Shown piece by piece: positions 42,728 to 46,900 of a stretch of DNA of 46,900 nucleotides. The notes below the pieces were generated by a model. The model saw only the letters and a list, made by a program, of their open reading frames with translations. It made no database searches and had not been told where the DNA came from. The stretch spans positions 1-46,900 of the forward strand of contig JAFGLZ010000002.1 of NCBI GenBank assembly GCA_016927755.1, in the 5' to 3' direction. Source of the DNA: Phycisphaerae bacterium. Lineage in GTDB: Bacteria > Planctomycetota > Phycisphaerae > UBA1845 > JAFGLZ01. How positions within the stretch are numbered: the first letter of the stretch is position 1; the number at the start of each line of letters is the position of its first letter. The position numbers and the translations under genes were made by a program.

Positions 42728-43666
42728 ATGAGACCTCGCGTATTCGGTCTGGTTGCCGCCTTCTGCATGTTCGTTCCAGCGGTCGCGCAAGCGACCGTTC
42801 TCTCCGGCGTTCCCGCCTACTACTGGTACCATGGGTGTTCCCCGACCACGGCCGGGATGATGGTCGGATACTGGGACGGGTTGCCCGGATATCAGGACCT
42901 GTTCGACGGAGACGCATCGGTCGAGACCCAGGCCGTTCGCGACATGATCTCGTCGCCGGAACACATCGCGGATCCCTATCTGCCCTATGATCATCCTGAG
43001 AACTGCATCGCCGACTTCATGGGCACGGGTGCGAGCGGCATTACGGAGTACCCAAACATTCCCTGGGGCCTGGAGCAATACGTCGAGTGGGACAATCCCG
43101 ACACGGCGATCAACGAAAGCTATCAGGCCGAGGTGGCGGTCTTCCAGTTCTGGGAACTGAGCTGGAACACCTATACAGGCGAGATTGACTCCGGTCGGCC
43201 GGTGATGCTTAACATCCTCCTGTGGTTGGGGGGATCGCCCTATGGACATACGGTCGTGGGCTACGGGTATCAGGAGGACATGTTCGAGATCTCCTATGTG
43301 AACGGCGACGAACAGGTGAACCTGACGGTTCCCGGGATCGCCGTGCGCGATACGTGGGGCGAGGAGGATCCAAACGGCGGCTCCTGGATGGACTGGGATC
43401 GTCAGGTCGTCCGTCCGATTCTGGACGAAGACGGCGTGGAGTGGTGGCCGTGGCTCAAGTTGGGCGAGTATGTGCCGGACGCCGCTCTCGGCGACTGGAT
43501 CGTCTATCAGGCGGTTACGCTGAACATCGTTCCGGAGCCGGCGACGGTGGCGTTGCTGGCGATTCCCTTCGTGGCCCTCATCGGCAGCCGCTTACGGCGG
43601 CGGGCGCGACAGACGGTTGTCGTCGTGGACGCGAAAGACACTCCTTCCGACCGGCGTCGAGCGTAG
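42728..43666 (+). CDS. PEP-CTERM secreted protein with C39/papain-like fold
   Basis: The 312-residue protein has a signal peptide (FGLVAAFCMFVPAVAQA) and ends VPEPATVALLAIPFVALI followed by basic residues RLRRR. That is a PEP-CTERM sorting signal (PEP at 269-271), recognised by exosortase and typical of planctomycetes. The body contains YYWYHGCSPTTAGMMVGYWD with Cys37 and a later YGHTVVGYGY with His174. This Cys and His pair belongs to C39-like, papain-fold peptidases, though the family includes inactive members. It is exported, trimmed by an exosortase and possibly glycosylated by the operon just upstream. ATG 42728 has GGGGA upstream. No exosortase gene is in the window. The 249-bp gap before it holds no recognised gene. 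Confidence 0.85.
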   Translation: MRPRVFGLVAAFCMFVPAVAQATVLSGVPAYYWYHGCSPTTAGMMVGYWDGLPGYQDLFDGDASVETQAVRDMISSPEHIADPYLPYDHPENCIADFMGTGASGITEYPNIPWGLEQYVEWDNPDTAINESYQAEVAVFQFWELSWNTYTGEIDSGRPVMLNILLWLGGSPYGHTVVGYGYQEDMFEISYVNGDEQVNLTVPGIAVRDTWGEEDPNGGSWMDWDRQVVRPILDEDGVEWWPWLKLGEYVPDAALGDWIVYQAVTLNIVPEPATVALLAIPFVALIGSRLRRRARQTVVVVDAKDTPSDRRRA

Positions 43667-43876
43667 GCGCCGCGGTTCCCTATGAAGATCTCGAGTCGAT
43701 GAGACGGGGCCGGCCCTTGGCGGTCTGGTTGCGACTCATCGGCAGGGAGACGACCGCTTGATATCACACCGGTCGGGGGCTATCACGTAGTTACTCATCC
43801 ATTCCGCAGTGGCCGGGCAGCCTGTGGCAGAACGGGCTTGCGCCGCCGTGTTCGCTCGCACGAAAGGAGAGGTGGC

Positions 43877-45370
43877 ATGCCGACAGCGAAGAAGCCGGAC
43901 TTCCTTCCGCAGGTCGCGGAGTTTCTGTCTGGAGGGCCGTTGAAGGCCGTGATCGGCGGGAAGGAGGTCGCCTCGTCGGGCGGTCAGGTGTTCGAGACGC
44001 GGGACCCGGGCACGGGCGAGGTGCTGGCGGAGGTCTGCGCGATGCAGGCGGACGACGTGGACCGGGCGGTTCGGGCGGCGGCCGACGCGTTCGCGGACTC
44101 CGGGTGGGCGAGTCTGGCTCCGAACGATCGCGCGGTCATGCTTCATCGGTTGGCCGACGCGGTGGTCGAACGGAAGCCGGTCATCGCGCAGATCGAGGCC
44201 TATGACTGCGGCAAGGTCCATGCGCAGGCCGAGGGTGACGTGCAGAACTTCGTGGACACGATGCGATACTTCGCGGACCTTTCGCAGCACGTTCAGTATC
44301 GCACGGCGCTGGCGGTGGCGGGTCATGAGGCGTGGAGCGTTCGGCTTCCGTGGGGCGTGTGCGGGTTCATCTTCCCGTGGAACTTCCCGTTCCTGCTGGC
44401 GGGGTGGGGTACCGCGCCGGCGCTGGCGGCGGGGAATACCGTGGTGATCAAGCCGGCGGAGGACACACCGCTGTCGACGATCTACTTGGCGCATCTAGCC
44501 AAGGAGGTGGGGATTCCCGACGGCGTGATCAACGTGGTGCCAGGGCTCGGGGACCCGACGGGGGCGGCGCTGGCGGGACATCCTGGTATCAAGCGGATGT
44601 CGTTCACCGGTTCTCCCGAGGTCGGTCGGTTGGTCGGCGAGGCGTGCGGGCGGAACCTGGTTCCGGCGAAGCTAGAGCTGGGCGGCAAGGGCGCGGCGGT
44701 GATCTTCGACGACGTGGACGTGGCGGACACGGTGGAGAAGCTGGCGCAGGCGATCACGTTCCATACGGGCCAGGTTTGCTGTGACGCGACGCGATGGCTG
44801 GTTCATCGGTCGATCTACGAGCCGTTCGTCGAGGCGTGCGTGAAGCGCTTGAAGCAGGTGGCGATCGGTCATCAGATGGCGCCCGATACGCAGATGGGTC
44901 CGGTGGTGAGCGAGAAGCAGCGGCAGCGCGTGCTTGGGTACCTGAAGCGCGGCCGGGAGGAGGGGGCCGAGCTTCTGCTGGAGGGTGGTCAAGCCGAGGT
45001 GGCCAAGTGCAACGGCTACTACGTGAAGCCCGCGCTTCTGGCGGGCTCGCTGAAGAACGTTGCGGCGCGCGAGGAGATCTTCGGGCCGGTGGCGTATCTG
45101 ACGTCGTTCAGCGATGAGGCCGAGGCCGTCGCGCTGGCCAACGATACCGACTACGGTTTGGCCAACAGCGTCTGGACCGCAGACCTCGGGCGCGCGCGCC
45201 GCGTGGCGGAGGCGATGGTGTCGGGGAATAGCTGGATCAACGCGCACAATCTCTTCCCGCACGGCGTTCCTTACGGGGGCGTGAACAAGAGCGGCATGGG
45301 CGGCGGGGTGCTGTCGATCGAGACGCTGTTGGACTATTGGCGGAGTCTGTCGGTGGTTCGGCCGTTGTAG
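43877..45370 (+). CDS. Aldehyde dehydrogenase (betaine-aldehyde dehydrogenase-like)
   Basis: The 497-residue NAD(P)-dependent enzyme oxidises an aldehyde to a carboxylic acid. The general base is Glu267 in KLELGGKGA. The catalytic Cys is Cys301 in TFHTGQVCCDATR. FIFPWNFPFLL, NTVVIKPAED and SFTGSPEVGRLV form the cofactor site, and SGNSWINAHNLFPHG the end of the active site. The residue before TGQ is His rather than the usual Asn of this superfamily's NxGQ motif, a slight oddity. Substrate is unknown. ATG 43877 follows GGAGAGG by 4-5 bases. A short gap leads to the URO-D gene, suggesting a shared role in a small-molecule pathway. Confidence 0.93.
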   Translation: MPTAKKPDFLPQVAEFLSGGPLKAVIGGKEVASSGGQVFETRDPGTGEVLAEVCAMQADDVDRAVRAAADAFADSGWASLAPNDRAVMLHRLADAVVERKPVIAQIEAYDCGKVHAQAEGDVQNFVDTMRYFADLSQHVQYRTALAVAGHEAWSVRLPWGVCGFIFPWNFPFLLAGWGTAPALAAGNTVVIKPAEDTPLSTIYLAHLAKEVGIPDGVINVVPGLGDPTGAALAGHPGIKRMSFTGSPEVGRLVGEACGRNLVPAKLELGGKGAAVIFDDVDVADTVEKLAQAITFHTGQVCCDATRWLVHRSIYEPFVEACVKRLKQVAIGHQMAPDTQMGPVVSEKQRQRVLGYLKRGREEGAELLLEGGQAEVAKCNGYYVKPALLAGSLKNVAAREEIFGPVAYLTSFSDEAEAVALANDTDYGLANSVWTADLGRARRVAEAMVSGNSWINAHNLFPHGVPYGGVNKSGMGGGVLSIETLLDYWRSLSVVRPL

Positions 45371-45485
45371 GCCGTTGCGGCAGGCCTGATCACGAAGAGG
45401 GGTCGGCGGGCTCCTCTGGGACTAGCGGCGGAGCGTTCCGGAGGATGGCGTGCCGCCGGTCTTCTCCTTCATCGAGTGAACTGTC

Positions 45486-46562
45486 ATGCGCAGCAAAGAG
45501 CGTGTATCGGCGGCGATCGCTCATCAGCAGACCGACCGCGTTCCGATCGACTACGCGGCGCGGGACGAGGTGTCGGCGGCGCTTCGGCAGCGGCTGGGGT
45601 TGCGGGAAGGGGAGTCATTGGAGGATCGCTTGGGCGTCGACGTGCGGGCGGTGTGGCCGAGGTTCAGGCCTAAGGCGGAGCCGCTGTGCTATTCCGATCC
45701 GAGCGTGCGGGTCGATGCGAACGGCGTGCACTACGACATCTATGGCGTGGGGTTTCGGCCGAACCAGACGGCGTCCGGGTTCTACATGGACCTGGCGGTC
45801 CATCCGCTGCGCGATCTGGATTCGTTGCGGGAGCTGGACGATCACTTGTGGCCGACGGCGGATCTGTATGATGACTCGACGATCGCCGAGCAGGCACGGG
45901 CCAACGGAGATTACTGGGTGTGGGCGCACAGCCGGGGGATGTTCGAGATCTCATGGTTCCTTCGCGGGTTCGACGGATTCATGGAGGATCTGGCGCTTCG
46001 GCCCGAGCGGGCGTGCGCGGTGATGGATCGCGTGGGGGCGTACTTGATGGAGCGTGCGCGGCGGATGCTGGAGGCCGGGGCGGGCCTGATCGACATGATG
46101 GAGTACAACGACGACGTGGGGAGTCAGCGGGGGTTGCTGATCAGCCCGGCGATGTGGCGTGAGTTCGTCCGGCCGCGCATTGCCCGGTTCGTCGAGATGT
46201 GCAAGTCGTATGGGGTGAAGGTTCGCTATCACTCGTGCGGAGGCATTCGCCCGATCATTCCCGACCTGATCGAGATCGGCGTGGACATGCTGAACCCGAT
46301 CCAGACGGCGGCGGAGGGGATGGATCCGTACGAGCTGAAGGCGTCGTTCGGCGATCGTCTGACGCTGAACGGGGCGATCGACACGCAGGATCTCCTGCCG
46401 TACGCGACGGTCGACGAGGTCCGGGCGGAGACGGGGCGGCTGATCGACACGCTTGGGGCGGACGGGGGATATGTGCTGGCACCGTCGCACGTCTTTCAGC
46501 CGGACGTTCCGATCGAGAACGTTCTGGCGGTTTATGAGGTGGCGCTGGGGCGTCGTCTCTAG
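45486..46562 (+). CDS. Uroporphyrinogen decarboxylase family protein (methyltransferase-like)
   Basis: The 358-residue TIM-barrel protein has the URO-D-family start (KERVSAAIAHQQTDRVPIDY) and the metal-binding YHSCGG (His249, Cys251) typical of the methylcobamide:CoM-type methyltransferases (MtaA, MtbA and relatives). True uroporphyrinogen decarboxylases lack this His-x-Cys motif. A zinc-dependent methyl transfer involving a corrinoid protein, demethylating an unknown substrate, is therefore most likely. The RACE-type activator at 19.4 kb fits such a pathway. There is no strong ribosome site before ATG 45486, but the family start agrees. It follows the aldehyde dehydrogenase by 115 bases. Confidence 0.88.
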   Translation: MRSKERVSAAIAHQQTDRVPIDYAARDEVSAALRQRLGLREGESLEDRLGVDVRAVWPRFRPKAEPLCYSDPSVRVDANGVHYDIYGVGFRPNQTASGFYMDLAVHPLRDLDSLRELDDHLWPTADLYDDSTIAEQARANGDYWVWAHSRGMFEISWFLRGFDGFMEDLALRPERACAVMDRVGAYLMERARRMLEAGAGLIDMMEYNDDVGSQRGLLISPAMWREFVRPRIARFVEMCKSYGVKVRYHSCGGIRPIIPDLIEIGVDMLNPIQTAAEGMDPYELKASFGDRLTLNGAIDTQDLLPYATVDEVRAETGRLIDTLGADGGYVLAPSHVFQPDVPIENVLAVYEVALGRRL

Positions 46563-46653
46563 GCCAAAACCTACAATTCAAGTCAATTAACCTCTCAATA
46601 TCTTTTAATTCCGATGATCGTCTGGTCCGTCGGGCTCGGGTGCGGCGGTCGCG

Positions 46654-46900
46654 TGTCCGGCAATGTCCCGGAATGCGGTCTTCGCGGGGGGGCGATGCAG
46701 CGAGATGCACCAGAATGCCGCGTTTCGTGGGGTGGGCGATGTCTCGGAATGCCCCGACGAAACGTCGAAACGTCGAAAAGTCGACACGTCGACATGGGGT
46801 CGGCGGGCGCGGTGCGTGGGGGGCGTTGATGCCGCGGGGGGGGGCGATGTCCCGGAATGTCTCGGAATGTCTCGGAATGCGCTGGAATGCGCGGAAATGC
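46654..46900 (+). repeat. Third set of 10-bp-phased GGAATGT-like repeats
   Basis: Four mini-arrays share the 10-bp phasing of the arrays at 2.8 kb. ATG cores lie at 46663 and 46673; at 46695, 46705 and 46715; at 46739 and 46749; and at 46847, 46857, 46867, 46877, 46887 and 46897, where the window ends. The clearest units are CTCGGAATGT. G-rich spacers separate the arrays. The short stretch 46563-46640 before them is A+T-rich, with AATTAACCTCTCAATATC near the URO-D stop. Confidence 0.85.
46755..46794. repeat. Five tandem octamers CGTCGAAA/CGTCGACA
   Basis: Five 8-bp units (CGACGAAA, CGTCGAAA, CGTCGAAA, AGTCGACA, CGTCGACA) run head to tail between two of the 10-bp mini-arrays. The last two contain the palindrome GTCGAC. 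The period differs from the neighbouring decamers, so this is a distinct repeat inside the same non-coding block. Confidence 0.75.

Noticed and set aside
46851..46900. Human GGAAT satellite contamination, suggested by GGAATG units
   Set aside because: The period is 10 rather than 5, units are separated by G+C-rich DNA, and the same repeats occur in bacterial intergenic DNA at 2.8 kb.

Overview
The window is a G+C-rich bacterial chromosome segment that most resembles a planctomycete, perhaps a member of the Phycisphaerae. This is an inference from gene content: a PEP-CTERM secreted protein, an exosortase-associated type of O-glycosylation ligase, an Asp-box sialidase next to a GH38 alpha-mannosidase, a RACE-type corrinoid activator, a uroporphyrinogen-decarboxylase-family methyltransferase, many short lipoproteins and an orphan flagellar-rod-like protein. 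I saw no rRNA, tRNA or CRISPR array.

Layout. 341-2587 encodes a polytopic TMTC-like TPR protein. 2.6-4.2 kb is an eroded accessory stretch: a hairpin, two arrays of 10-bp-phased GGAATGT-like repeats, an IS1380-type transposase remnant and an HsdS remnant. 4.2-10.9 kb holds a compact four-gene module behind a good promoter: a 1516-residue multi-GAF/PAS histidine kinase, a receiver protein, a caspase-like cysteine protease and a small membrane protein. This is my best candidate for an undescribed signalling or self-killing system. 10.9-12.0 kb is again debris (a broken Gfo/Idh oxidoreductase, an IS66 remnant and a 65-bp palindrome). 12.0-15.6 kb has three lipoproteins and a long intergenic region with IS-end-like repeats. 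15.6-21.3 kb has a double GNAT protein, the rod-like protein, AmrS, a lipoprotein and the corrinoid activator.

21.4-23.0 kb, on the minus strand, is a translationally coupled pair of OLD-like AAA ATPase and TOPRIM/DUF4276-like protein, a plausible anti-phage module. 23.2-27.7 kb encodes glycan-degrading enzymes, followed by a convergent methyltransferase. 28.5-31.5 kb is a housekeeping run: M50 site-2 protease, trpS and scpA. 32.5-42.5 kb is one long polysaccharide or glycosylation operon with overlapping ends: two GT2 and two GT4 glycosyltransferases, two tandem paralogous methyltransferases, and two tandem paralogous O-antigen-ligase-type proteins, the second fused to a seven-bladed propeller. 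A PEP-CTERM protein of papain-like fold follows. Then come an aldehyde dehydrogenase and a URO-D-family methyltransferase. The window ends inside another set of the 10-bp-phased repeats.

Genes that appear to work together: the kinase, receiver, protease and membrane protein; the ATPase and TOPRIM pair; the sialidase and mannosidase; the 10-kb glycan operon; and possibly the corrinoid activator with the URO-D protein 24 kb away. Strand composition changes visibly: the + strand is C-rich across 341-2640 and about 11.5-14.1 kb, and G-rich in most of the rest, most strongly from 43.9 kb to the end. All family assignments were made by eye from translated motifs, without database searches.
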